From assembly GCF_031877795.1 (NCBI RefSeq), contig NC_133971.1, positions 90,102,704 to 90,166,703 on the forward strand: 64,000 nt of DNA. Reading direction: 5' to 3'. A program made the translations under genes and the position numbers. Shown piece by piece: positions 26,301 through 37,329 of the stretch. Every line of letters begins with the position of its first letter. The stretch's first letter is position 1. The stretch comes from Strix aluco (taxonomy: Eukaryota > Chordata > Aves > Strigiformes > Strigidae). The notes beneath the pieces are model-generated. The model was not told the DNA's origin. It searched no databases and worked only from the letters and a program-made list of their open reading frames with translations.

Positions 26301-28325
26301 GACAGGGGACAAGATTAGAGTGAAGGGCAAGGCCTAAAAAGCCCCTCCATCCCCTCTAAGGCAGAAGGGCAGCTTCTTTATTGTTAGATGTAGTTGTTGC
26401 TCCAGCCCTATTACCTCTCCCCACCCTCAGCAGTAAGGTCTTCTGCAGAAGTATTGATCATGCCTTAAATCCTGCTTCACTTACAAAACTGAGCTGGTGA
26501 GCAAACTGTGATGAATTTCCCAATGTTTTAAATCAAACTTATAGGATCTGTCTGCACCCTTCAGTTTGATCTTGCCTCTGACTGCTGTGACACTATGGTC
26601 AGGGATATTGCTGGGGATTTAACGTTTTGGCCATACTAGACATCTTCTGTTACGAAAGGTGAGGATTTGATTGGTGTCAATCATCCCCCAACCTGTCACA
26701 CAGAGTTTTCAGCCAGCATAATGTTTTAAGGACTGTCTTAATGAACTGGCTCTGCTCCTATTGTCACCTGTCACTTCCAGCTCACTGCCAGCTCACTGCC
26801 ACTCAGGTCCCCTTCTTTCATGGGCTTTTTTACCTTCTCCTTCCCCTGTTTCAATCCCAATATAAGCTACAGCCTTCTCAACTTTCCAATCCCCTCCTGA
26901 GACATCTCGTTTCTTAACCCTCTGACTTCATGTTGATAAATGAGGAGGTCACCTCAACATCTTGAAGAACCATGTGCCCTCTCCCAGGCAATTCCCTTAT
27001 GCACAGGCTGCTCTTCTCTATGAAGTTGTACAGCATTTTGGTAGAAGTGTCCCAGTTTAGGGGTCTTTTTTTTTTTTAAGGTTAAAACTAGCATAGAGAA
27101 GGAAGCACATCCAGGTAGCTCTCCATTTCCTTAGTTCAGCATTAACTATCATCTTGGATGATCAGTGACTGAAGAGGTGATTTGCCAAGATGAAAGCCAC
27201 CAAGCGAATGATCTCAACAATATCTAAGCTAAGAAGCCTGTCACTGGAAACAACTGTACTCTGTAAACAGCTGCACACCAAAAGCAACCAAAATACTGCT
27301 TCAAGAGTGAGCTGCATCCATTTGAAAGGGGATATGAGATTAGTATAAATTAGGGCAAATCTTCAGACTTTCCTTCAGTGGCTACAGTGAGCTACTATAC
27401 ATATATAGGCATACATAAAGAAGCTAGAGTAGCCACAGCTTATATATGTATATAAAGAAGATACAAGCCAGGAAGGAAAATTAGATAAAACTGGAAATAT
27501 TAGAAGAAATCCAAAATAGAGCTGCTCTTAGGCAGACTCCAAATCCAACTTAAATGTCAAGTTTTGTGCCACCTGCTCATCTTCTGGTGAGCACTGATGA
27601 TTTTTCCCAGCACATGTTTAACTTTGGACTTGACACTTCTGTCAGGGACATTGGTGGCCTTTACTCCGTGAGGGTGAACTGCGGCTCCTGTGGTATGTGG
27701 GCAGGATAAGGCTGTAGGAGTAACCAACAGCAAGATTCAGCTGAGTGGTGTCACTTTTTCTTTTTCCTGTACTTCACACTTGACTTTTAAGAGTATTAGA
27801 AGAGATTCCCATCTGGTGCAAATGAAAACAGTGGATTTGCATGAGTGAACAATCTGGGTAGCCCAGCTATGACTTCCTGTACACGGATAGGAATCAAGGG
27901 CAATTCCACTGCAGAGAGCTGGATAAAATGAGAGAAGAGGGCTAAGAACCAGCCCCACCACCTTCTGTCCTTCCCTGTGTCAAGGAAATGCATGAAATAT
28001 ATTTCAGTATTACACCTGCTATGTCATCTGGCTAGCAGGTGAGGAAGCAGCATCACTGATCAGCTCCTGGTGCATTTGTGTCTCAGTGTTTCATTTTCAG
28101 CATTGCAGGGAAAAATGAAATGTATCAATGTGCGTAAACTCCCATTAATGGGATGTACTTCTCCAATTTACACTCAGGCCTTGGAAGTGTAAATATTTTT
28201 CTGCTCCACATTTAGAGTTTTCTATGATTTGCTCAACTGTGTAAATTGCTGGCTTCTCCATGCAAAAAGTTGCGCAAGCTAGTTTTAAAGTCAGCTTTTT
28301 ATGACAATGTGCTATTTAGAACAGG
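23345..28325. other. Unique noncoding DNA
   Basis: About 5 kb without a supportable gene. A minus-strand frame of 125 codons at 23989-24366 has no domain that I recognise and is treated as chance. Short repeats include CCTCTCCTCACT twice at about 25,590-25,620 and a tandem CAGCTCACTGC near 26,777-26,800. A T-run lies at about 27,066-27,078. Confidence 0.5.
27396..27452. repeat. Short inverted repeat (12-bp AT arms)
   Basis: Arms TATACATATATA (27396-27407) and TATATATGTATA (27441-27452) are perfect reverse complements around a 33-base loop. All but one pair is A/T, so a hairpin would be weak. Confidence 0.75.
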
Positions 28326-28329
28326 GATT

Positions 28330-28545
28330 TGGGAGGCAGGACTCCTGGAGCCCAAACTCGTCCTCATTCACAGCAATTTTACAGTCACATAACTCCATCC
28401 GTTCCAGGTAAATCAGTCTCTGTTTCCAAGGTAAAAAAACCCAAGTCCTGCTGATCCCAGGTGTGTGATGGTGGCTAACACATTTTACTTGTCTATGCCT
28501 CAGTTTCCTCAGCTGTAAAAAAGGATTAGGAGGTCAAATTCTCCT
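28330..28545 (-). repeat. MIR-type SINE, antisense
   Basis: The plus strand reads GGCAGGACTCCTGGAGCCC near the start. It then shows CTATGCCTCAGTTTCCTCAG, CTGTAAAAAAGGATTAGG at the end. These are the two diagnostic ends of the amniote MIR form in antisense ('ccaggactcctgggttc' and 'tgcctcagtttcctcatctgtaaaa'). The centre is diverged. Confidence 0.75.
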
Positions 28546-30962
28546 GGGAGTGACAAGGTGATTTCTATGAGCACTCCTCAGCACTCATAGAGAAAACACT
28601 TTCCAGCACAAAAGGACTTTTTAGACGCAGTAAGGTAATGAGCTGTTCTTGTGCCACACTGAATTTTTTTTACTGCTATACAGTATTTCACTGGAGGAAA
28701 AAAAATGAAAGAAAAGAAGGAAACAAAAGAGGAGTTGTTAATCACCTTTTATCTCACTTCTCCATGCTGGCGTTTCAGTGTCAGTAGCCATTGGCTTAAC
28801 TTAGGGGGCTACAGACCAGCCTATGTATTTCAGCTGAGCAATCACCCACATCCCAGAGCAGGAATTTCTTTTGCGCCTGGCCTTTGGATAGGCAAACACC
28901 AGACACTGTCTGCTGCCTGCAGGGCAAAAGTCTGCTTCTGCTGAAATCAGTGGCCAAGTTCCCTTTTGCTCCAACAGTACTTAGAAACCACAGAAAGAAA
29001 AATAAAAGGGAGCATTTCTATGTCACACATGAGAGTCAGTAGAGAGGCTGACTGAGCTTTTTCAGGTCTCAAAAGCCATGTAAACACACTGTTTCCAGAC
29101 TTACTGTGGTCACTGCACAATCTTGGGGTGCACAGGATGGTGTCACACTGTGGAGATGCACCCACTGAGAAACAGTGAAGAAATGTGGAGTGACTCAATC
29201 CTCTGATGGGCTGCAGGAGGAAAAAACATCAGTTTGATAAATTTTAGAAAAAACATACTGATAGGAGCACACACGTGTGCACATATCTGTAGGCACATGT
29301 AGACATGAAGACAGAGAAAGAGACTTGTGCTTTGCGATCGCTCACAAAGGTGGCCCTAGAACAGTGTGCCTGGAGCATGTGGCCAGGAGGGAGGGTGAAG
29401 AACAGATGTGTTTGTTCTTCTTAATGCAGCCCCACTAGGTGAGAGCAGAACCAAATCACCCCATCTCGTCTGGTTTAAACCACCTCATCCGCCTTCAAGT
29501 ACTTGGGAGAGGCTGTACCACCACAAAGCAGTCGGCGGCAGAAGAGCATTGCCCTCCTCTGAAAAATGAGAAATGTGTGCCCAGCACGGTGGCCTGGCGA
29601 GGGGACTGCAAGGAGACAGAGGACTGAAGTTGGAAAAGGTGGTAGATAAATAAGGTGCTCCCCATGGAATCCATTACTGGCTGATTAGGACTGCTACTCA
29701 GGTTATCAATATCCAGATAAAGCACAGGCTGTGAGGGGGAACTCAACCATGAAGGTGGCCTGCTGCTGCCTCGCCTCCAGAGCTGGGAGGACCCAGGTCT
29801 GATGGCTGTCCCTGGAATCACCCCTTGCTCTGCTCCATCCTGTACAGGGAAGAAGGTCTCCGTGCATGTGAGGTCCCTGGACATTTGATGGAGAGGGGAG
29901 CATGGCACGCTAGCAATGGAGCAGTGTGGGGCAGGATGAGGACACAGCTTCCCCGGTGTCCCACCATCTGCTGGGTGACTCTGAAGGAACACAGTATGAA
30001 AGACCTGATGTGCTCTCACAAAAGCCAAGAGCTGTGCTGATGAAAAGAATCCAGGTCTGACTTTAGAAGAAAAAAAAGATTTAAAATCCTGCGTGGTCCC
30101 TTTGTCTGATTAAAAAACACTGACCTGTCTGAGCAGTTGATTTAAGGACACAGGAAACAAAATTGAATCAGGATTACTTTATTTCAACTAGCTTTAAACA
30201 GCAGTACAGGAGCCATCCCCCAGCATACCACTGCCTAGCAGTGCCTGCTTGCACTGCTCCTTTCCTCAAGCTTTGGGAAATTAGGATTTAGGAGCAAAGC
30301 ACCAAAGGCATGGAAAGCTCAGCACAGATGCGGGGGTAGGGATGGCCTTTGAGGTTGTCTGTGGAGGTTTGCTCAGGTGGGAGTCTGGGGGGCCAACTGG
30401 CCCTTTCAGCAGGCACTGCTGCTCTACAGCAGTCACGGGGGAGACCCTAAAGCCCCTGACCCCTGGTGGTGGGGACAACAAAAGATGTGGAGCTGGTGGG
30501 TCTGAGAAGCAGGTGAGCCACCTCTGCAATGGCTCGCTTTGGCCACAGCTTGCAATGGTGGCTTCCCACTTTGAGCTTGCCTGGGGAGAGAACCCACCTC
30601 CCCAGGGATGACTGAGTCCATTTTCATTTGGTTGATCCTCTAAGGCAATACCGTTTGTACTCCTGTCTATGGGTTTTGGTTTAGTTTGGCTCTTGCAGGG
30701 CCCTGCTGGAAGTAGTTCTGTTAGCTCCCCTTCCCTTCTCTTTGCATTGCCTTCTCACTGATCTGTGCCTGGCTGTTTGCATCCCTGCCTGGCTTGTGGC
30801 TAAGAGAGTCTGGGACAGATGTTTCCATTCACCTGATCCTGCCTCTTTTTTACCCTCTCCAGCTCCCAGCCTCCAGCCTTATGCCCTGCACAGAGCACAG
30901 CAGTCTCAGACTCTGCCTCCCCAAGCCAGCCCATCTTTGGCATCACAGGGAGCCTTCCTCCC

Positions 30963-31030
30963 CTCCGCACGCCCTGTCCCCGTGGCGCGAGATGAATCGT
31001 CCGCCAATAAGCCCCGTAAGCCCCGTCCTC
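30963..31030. promoter_or_regulatory. CpG cluster, possible small CpG island core
   Basis: About nine CpG sites occur in 65 bases around GTGGCGCGAGATGAATCGTC and two GTAAGCCCCGT-type units, in a genome background that is otherwise CpG-poor. Too short for a full CpG island. It may be an unmethylated regulatory patch. Confidence 0.3.
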
Positions 31031-31380
31031 CAGCAGCAGCTGCTAAGATGCTTCCTGCCTGTATCCCAGGCTGGGAGCCCCGACAGCAAGAGCAGCAGCA
31101 TTTTGGAGAGTCAAATGATATACAAAGAGCAGAGACTGTGTGCAACAAAGACTGCGGCACAGGGAAGGAAAGTTCAATACGTCTTTATTTTGGGGCTCTA
31201 AGGCTCAGCATTCCCACCAGTCCTTCCTCCTCACTAAAGCTTTTTCCACATCCTCTGTGCTCTCTGTTTATGTTCACCTGCTACCCAATTAACTCCCCGT
31301 TTAGCTGCGCACCTGCAGTGGCTTTATCCTCAGACCACTGCACTGGAGCCATTAACCCTCTAGATTGCATTCAGCTCTGA

Positions 31381-31640
31381 AAAATACCCATCTGAACGGC
31401 TGGAGCATTCATCTGTGAATAGGAAATATGCTACAGTAGTTCATGGCTGGTAAATATGTGACGGGGGAAAGAGAGATTATGCTTTATTATCAATTGACTT
31501 GTGTCGCCAATGGGCTTTCTGTCATAATTGACTAATGCCACCCAGAGTGATATGTACTTCTGCTGATAGCTGCATTACAAGTTAACACTCCAGCACAGTA
31601 TATGTTTTCATTCAATCTCTATAGGAGAAACTCATATATG
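31381..31640. other. Candidate conserved noncoding block
   Basis: An abruptly AT-rich, repeat-free island inside the GC-rich segment. It contains TTTATTATCAATTGACTTG, GTCATAATTGACTAATGCC and TGATAGCTGCATTACAAG, which include SOX-like (ATTGA/ATTGAC) and homeodomain-like (TAATTG) words. The sharp composition change and absence of repeats suggest constraint. This is inference from sequence texture only. Confidence 0.35.
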
Positions 31641-32369
31641 GCAGCTGGCAATGCCCCGAGGGGGGAAATCAGCCGTCTTGGGACTGAGTGGAAGGCACTC
31701 AACTACAAACGACAGGAGACGAGGGAAGAATTGGGAAAGTCAAGGCAAAATTAGTCTGAGGAGATTCGGCGTGTCGCAGCATCTCCTGCCTGATGCACTG
31801 AACTTTTCAGAAGCAGCCAAAGAGCTGGAGCCACCCTGAAGCTGCAGAGATGCTGTTGTTGGGGTTTGGTGGTTGTGTTTTTTTTGAAGGAGGAGGAGGA
31901 GGAGGTAAGGCCAGTAAAACTGTAACAATCTGTTAACTGAAAAAATGCTGCAGAGGGTGACGCATAGACGGGAGATAAAGGGCCGGTGTTGGCAATGCAG
32001 CAGCAGCAGGTCCAAAGAGAGAGGGAGAAACTTCAGTGTGGCTGGGGGAGGGCTGGGGGGAGAGGAGGCTGGAGACAACACTGGCTCAGAACAAAACCTG
32101 CTGATTGCAACCTGCTTGTCGGAGAAGGAAAAATTAACCTCCCTGATCTCTCATAACAGAGAAAAACAAAATACTCTGGACAAATTACACTTTTGTGTAC
32201 CTCCTCCAAACATGAGCTTTTGCCTCAAGGGAGCCTCACGGTCTTGTCCTGTTGTCCCCCTCCCCAGGCTGCAGTACTAGAGACATCACCACCTCGGTCT
32301 GCTGCAATGTCCTTCATACAGCAGCGAGAAAAACAGGAAAATGGGGCTATGCCCTGTTACTGCCACAAG

Positions 32370-32475
32370 ACTTTTGTATGTCATCTCTGGGTAAGGTGTT
32401 GACTTGTGCCTCAGTTTCCCTCTGCGCAAGGTGGAGATCATGCACAAGGCTGCTTAGATGCTATTACAAATCTGC
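32370..32475 (-). repeat. MIR-type SINE fragment, antisense
   Basis: The plus-strand phrase TTGTGCCTCAGTTTCCCTCT is a near-exact match to the antisense MIR core 'gtgcctcagtttccccatct'. It is preceded by ATGTCATCTCTGGGTAAGG, which parallels 'tgtgaccttgggcaag'. Confidence 0.65.
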
Positions 32476-32939
32476 AGATCCTTGAGTGGAAAATTCTGCA
32501 GAAATTATTATTATTTAGGACTGGGAAGGCAGCCTGGGCAGAAGGGGAAAAGTGAGTTTAGAATGCTTTATACTGGCCTGTTGGGAAGCAGTAAGTTATC
32601 TGTATCAATCACGATGCTTCTCTTCCCCATCATTCCCTGGCCAGAAGTGGGACAAAGCATGGGGACAGCATCTTGATGCGTGTCCCCTGCTGTGTGATCT
32701 CAACCTTTAGGACACTCGACTCATCTGCTGTAGCACTGGCCTCCCTCAGGCTGAAGCAGATGCCAGGGCATCGTGCAGGGACAGTCCTGCCCACCTCATC
32801 CCACGTCTTTACCTCGTCCACCCCATCCCTTCACCCGGGTACAAACTCTTCCTCCCCAAGGAGCTGAGCCTACCGCTGCCCCCTCCAGAAAAACTTCTCA
32901 GAACCAGTGTCTCTCTCCCCCTGCCCACATCTACCCACA

Positions 32940-33070
32940 AACACACGCACGCTCTTATCTCTCCCATTGCACGCGCGGTGCCAACACTGGCTTAAAAAAA
33001 GCAGGCCAGCTCCGCAGCAGATGGAGGACTGATACAAAACCGCGCCGGTCAAATGATCCCCCGCCCTCCC
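32940..33070. promoter_or_regulatory. CpG cluster, possible regulatory patch
   Basis: About ten CpG sites in 130 bases, including GCACGCGCGG and AACCGCGCCGG, directly upstream of a CTCF-type motif at 33219. No TATA box or reliable initiator was identified. Whether this is a promoter cannot be told from sequence. Confidence 0.3.
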
Positions 33071-33218
33071 CTTTCCTCTCCCATTCCTCCCCAATAAGTG
33101 AGCAACAAAGAGGGGGAGAGGGAGGGGAGAAATGGCCCATTTTCCAGCTTGTGAGATGATTAGCACTGAAAAAGGATTTGCTGCACCAAAATATGCCTGG
33201 AGGTTGTGCAAGCACCAG

Positions 33219-33232
33219 CTGCCATCTAGTGG
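33219..33232 (-). promoter_or_regulatory. CTCF core binding motif
   Basis: CTGCCATCTAGTGG matches all 14 positions of the CTCF core consensus written in reverse (SYGCCMYCTRSTGG), so the motif is oriented on the minus strand. CTCF is the zinc-finger protein that anchors chromatin loops and insulators, and its motif is conserved across vertebrates. The site lies at the edge between the CpG-rich segment and the AT-rich block that follows. That position would suit a boundary role, but occupancy cannot be seen from sequence. Confidence 0.65.
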
Positions 33233-33284
33233 AAAGCTGGTCTGATTTGTCACCAGTAGACACTGCCTCATTTACCTCCGCAGC

Positions 33285-33560
33285 AGGAGGTGAGGGAAGT
33301 GTATTCTCCTAAATGTGTTAACTTAGCAGTGTTATACACTAGAAACAAATTAATATATAATTCTTCTGTGTCTTAAGGTCATTACTGCCGAGGCATAAAT
33401 TAATAGAGCTTTTCCAGTTAATTCATTTTGGCGTTTGCTTCTGCATGTCTGAGCACATATGTGATTGGGGCCTTCGTCTCGTTTCCGCTGGTGAAAATGA
33501 TGAAGTCCTGAAAGAAGCTTTGCCATATTAATGTCATTTTTAACCTAAAAGTCAGGGTGA
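33285..33560. other. Candidate conserved noncoding block
   Basis: Repeat-free and rich in homeodomain-like words: AAATTAATATATAATTC, CATAAATTAATAGAG, CCAGTTAATTCATTTTGG and GCCATATTAATGTCATTTTT. It follows within 55 bases of the CTCF motif. No supportable open frame. The regulatory role is inferred. Confidence 0.35.
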
Positions 33561-35394
33561 TGCAGGCTCTGCTGCTTTTTCCCGTTCGTCCTCCTGCAAG
33601 GCAGGCTGCAAGCACGGAGTTACTTTCCGAACAAATCCAAGATGAAACCGAAGGACACAGTATTTTTCCTCACAGATGTGTGTGTCCTATGTATAAGCAG
33701 GGCATTAGAGCACTCTTCTGAGAATAGCAAAGAAGGCTGTAACGCACATTATCCGATCACGGATGCATTAAGCTGTCCTACAGAAATATAGATGTTTTCC
33801 TTTCAGATCAGAGAGAGAACAGACATAATCAGTGGAGAATGAGACAGCAGCTTTAGCATCCTTTTCCACTTCTTTCATTTCCCTGGTTTTCTTCTGGGGA
33901 CACATCCTGCAGGGTACCATGCACCCCAGGCACCCTACTTGGCTGTGGCTGCATCCTCTGCTCTCAGAAGGAGAGGAGGAAGCTCAGCTCCTTGTAGGGC
34001 TGGGCCATCACCCAGGGACCCCTCTTCTTCCTACCCCATGGTCAGGAACATTTCAGACAAATATGGTTTTTTGTTTTGCTTTTTCATGAAAATATGCTGA
34101 TGGAAGGGTGATTTTTGGTTAAGGGTAGAATTTCTCACCAGACTCATAGGAAAAGAAAACGGGTCTGTCTCTACCCAGCATGTGGGTTAGCAGTAGCTCC
34201 ATATCCAGAGCACTCTGACATGGATGGGGCACACAGCATCAAGCCCCTATATTTTTCAGACAGAGAAGAAACTGGACCCCATCTTCCCAAAGCTACAAGT
34301 TCAGAAAGCTCTTCCTTTTTTCTTCTTTTTTCTTAATTTAAAAAAATAAACAAACTGGGGGACAAAAAATCTTGTACCTGTTCAAATTGAACTATTTCCC
34401 AGGTTCTTGCACAGATTTTTGCAGAGGAAAAAAATTTCTGTGTTGTAAAAATGTCATTGAAGTGTCTGCTTGAAAGATTCTTTCACCAACCAAAATGTTT
34501 CCCGGGCCAAGAGAAGGGACAAAAATTGTGTAGAAAAGTTTCAGGCTGGGTTTTTTTCATGGCTTTTTGAATCAAAAGGACTGTCAATAAGCATTTCTGT
34601 AATTTCTTTCCTGTGCTTTGGTGAGGGGGAGATTGTAATACGAAAGGTCTGTGCAAGACGTGTTTTGCAGCAACACACTTGCTGCAAAACCACCATGAAC
34701 TTTACTGCTACTTGTGCTTCCAGCTTCATATAGATTTGAATTATTTGGGCAGAGATAAACCATATGGGCAGAAGGCAACAAAATCAGTGTTCCAGGTGCA
34801 GCAGATACTGCTTCGAAGGATGAGGGTAGGGGATTGTACCTTTCCTCCTTCTGTCCATCTAATAACGGTGTAAACCACACTATGTCCCATGGAGCGAGGC
34901 TGGGATCCCAAAGCGATGCCCAGGCCATCCACAGCTGCCTCTTCCAGCACCACTGCCCCACAGAGACCACCTGCTCATCTCCCCTTTGCACAGACTTGGG
35001 TCACCCGAAAAGGCTTCCTCTGCCCCAGCACACCCCTCTTGATGAGGGGACACTGCCACCGTGAGCCTCAGCGGCTACAGAGCAGAGCATTGCCACTCCA
35101 ATCTGTGGGTTTATGCTGGTTTATATCCCCTGGGGTTCTGCCCCACTGCTTCTGGAGGTGTTTTGGGGTGAGTCCCTGAACTCAGCCAGTTCTTTCAAGG
35201 CAATTTCTGAAAAAAGAAAAAAAAACCCTGAATTTATAATACCCTTACGAGGAAGACCTGTGTTATTTTCTGTAGCATTGCAGCTGAGTGCTGAATATTG
35301 CACAGTGAAGCTGGAATGGGTCTGCTGAAATCAAGGAAGAAAAGTGCTGCTTGCTACAATTACACGCCTATGTTTATGTACATGTGTGTGCATG

Positions 35395-35414
35395 CATCTG
35401 TATATATACAGATG
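35395..35414. repeat. Perfect 20-bp palindrome
   Basis: CATCTGTATATATACAGATG equals its own reverse complement. It sits in a TG/TA alternating tract (about 35,375-35,450) and carries an E-box-like CATCTG at each end. Confidence 0.9.
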
Positions 35415-36657
35415 TATACATATAGATGAGTGTGTGTGCATGAGTGTGCTTTATTTTTCTTTTGCTTAAGCTTGTGGGGGGACTTTGTGGTTGGTTTTGG
35501 TTTGGGTTTTTGTTTGGTTTTTTTTTTTCTCTCATGCGCTTAAGAGTAGTAAATTCCTGGAGCAACCTGAGATCAAACCGCTGCTTGTCAAGGAAAAGCA
35601 GAATACAAATCAGACTCACAGCACCACTTGTGCATCTGGGTCCCGATCCACCCAACAGAAGGAAAACCCTCTGGTGTGGGCTTGGCTTGGGACGGGCAAG
35701 TGCCAGGGCTGCCGGGTTTTGCAAATCCTGGGGAGTCAGCTCCAGCCACATGATGAAAGCCACTGAAATCAAAGCTTAGAATTTCATTCTTCAGCTGAGA
35801 TCCCTTAATCTTGCGCTCTCCATGGGGCAACTACTATTTGGGATTAAGGCTAGAACCTGGAGGATGGAAGAAGTGAAATGAATATGTTAAAATAAAGGAC
35901 TCAGAGACAGAAAGAGAGAGGGAGAGAATAAAGGACGGTGCTGCATGTCACCATGGCACACTGTCATTTAAAGGGCCAAATGTCTTCATTTCTTCTTTCT
36001 CATGTGAGAAGACAGGAACCCAATCCTGCATCATTTCTTTCCTTAATAAAAAATATGTTTTATCCCAGTGGAAAGATGTGTTTCTTCCTGTCAATAAGTG
36101 TCAGCAGCTAATCTGAACCTTTCAATAAAACAATGCCATTAAATAATTTAACCTGGGAAGAAACATTGATGGCTGTGAAATAATTTATGGATTTCAGATG
36201 TGTCAAACTTTAAAGCACTGAAGGGAAGAAATGTGAGAAATGGACAAGTGTGAGATTCCCAAGCAGTAAGAAAAGGACTTTGTGAGATCTCCCCACTAAA
36301 AAGAAAAATCAGTGAGGATGAATAGCCATCTTGAACATAGATCAAGTATGGACTAATACTATCTATCACATGAAAATGCATCCTTTATAAAAGTAATGTG
36401 TATAAAGATATACTTAGTATACAAACATCTAAGATGTCTAAATAAAGCACTGAGAATGATAACTTAAGGCAAATAGGTGGAGTCTGTTACTTGCCTGATG
36501 CCTGCATACAATTCTAGTCTTGTAACTAGACATTAAATAAACACGTCAAATGGAAAGCAGAGACACTTCGCCAGAACAGTGAGTTTCAATAGTGAGTAAA
36601 AGGTGACATTGCAAGAGAAAGTGACAGATGATAAAAAAACAGCTATCAAGTATATTT

Positions 36658-36700
36658 AAAAAAAAAAAAAAAAAAAAAAAAAGAGAGAGAGAGAAAGGGG
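36658..36700. repeat. Poly(A)25 followed by (GA)n
   Basis: Twenty-five A residues at about 36658-36682 lead directly into GAGAGAGAGAGAAAGGGGGAGG. The whole run is purine on the plus strand. Confidence 0.9.
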
Positions 36701-37144
36701 GAGGAATCTACTAAAGTAGAGCTGAGTATTGTATAGTCTGTTAACCTTATTAAGTAAACATCCTATTTAAACCCCTTTGGAAATATGGGAATTGAAGGAA
36801 AACACCAGACTGAATAGCATGTGGATCTGATACTCTAGAGCATTTTCTTCTCTTTTTTATTTTTTTTTTTCCTCCCTTTACCATTTATTTTATTTTATTT
36901 TCATTTTCATTTGGCATCTTCTGCATTCAAAGCCCGGAGCTTGGAATTTCATACCTATTTAACACCTGGTTAAGCAACACTTAACCATTGGCACCAGCTG
37001 ACTGCATCCCCATTAAGCAGAATTACTCTCATCACAGACATTGGAAATGGAAAAGACCTACCCGGTCATGTAGACCATTATACCACAACCAATGCAGGAT
37101 TGTTCCATTTAGTAGGAAAAGAAGAAGGATGGGCTTGTCAGGGG

Positions 37145-37325
37145 ATGATGACTCAGAAGAGCTTGGTTCTCTTCCCAGCTCGGTGTTAGACTTCCCGAGT
37201 GACCTCCAAAAAGCCACTTAACCTTGTTGCGCCTCGGTTCCCCATCTCAGCAACGGATTCCTTTCTTCCACCTCTTGTCTACTTACCTTATAAGTTCTTC
37301 AAGGCAACATTTATTTGTACTTTGG
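37145..37325 (-). repeat. Amniote MIR-type SINE, antisense, long copy
   Basis: The plus strand reads TTGGTTCTCTTCCCAGCTC, then GTGACCTCCAAAAAGCCACT, TAACCTTGTTGCGCCTCGG, TTCCCCATCTCAGCAACGG and CTTGTCTACTTACCTTATAA, then GTTCTTCAAGGCAACATTT. This is the ordered antisense MIR core plus the distal 'ttgtctacttagattgtaagctctttgggg' segment of the long amniote form. One of the most complete copies here. Confidence 0.85.
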
Positions 37326-37329
37326 TGTG

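Larger units (their letters stand above)
28550..33285. other. GC- and CpG-enriched noncoding segment
   Basis: The most GC-rich part of the window, especially beyond 29,340. CpG dinucleotides cluster at about 30,963-31,030 (around nine in 65 bases) and 32,940-33,070 (around ten). Long open frames occur on both strands (for example minus 29495-30028 and plus 30742-31380). They overlap other frames, lack domains, and are expected where stop codons are scarce in GC-rich DNA. A GGAGGAGGAGGAGG run followed by TAAGG at about 31,890 could imitate a splice donor. The segment could hold a promoter or noncoding RNA, but no transcript signal is definite. Confidence 0.45.
33565..37140. other. Unique noncoding DNA
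   Basis: No gene seen. Contains a TG-rich stretch with a palindrome near 35,395, T-rich sequence at 35,500-35,530, and A/GA and T/TTTTA low-complexity runs at 36,655-36,700 and 36,855-36,912. Overlapping frames on both strands around 34,470-35,770 lack domains. Confidence 0.5.

Noticed and set aside
29495..30028. Minus-strand frame of 177 codons, second longest in the window
   Set aside because: No recognised domain. Other frames on both strands overlap it, and it lies in GC-richer DNA where stops are less frequent. No splice or promoter support.
30742..31380. Plus-strand frame of 212 codons, longest in the window
   Set aside because: Proline/serine/alanine-rich composition expected of C-rich DNA, a second plus frame open over much of it, and no recognised domain.
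34944..34964. Half-site resembling a REST/NRSF element (CCAGCACCAC)
   Set aside because: The right half expected to read GGACAGC is absent.
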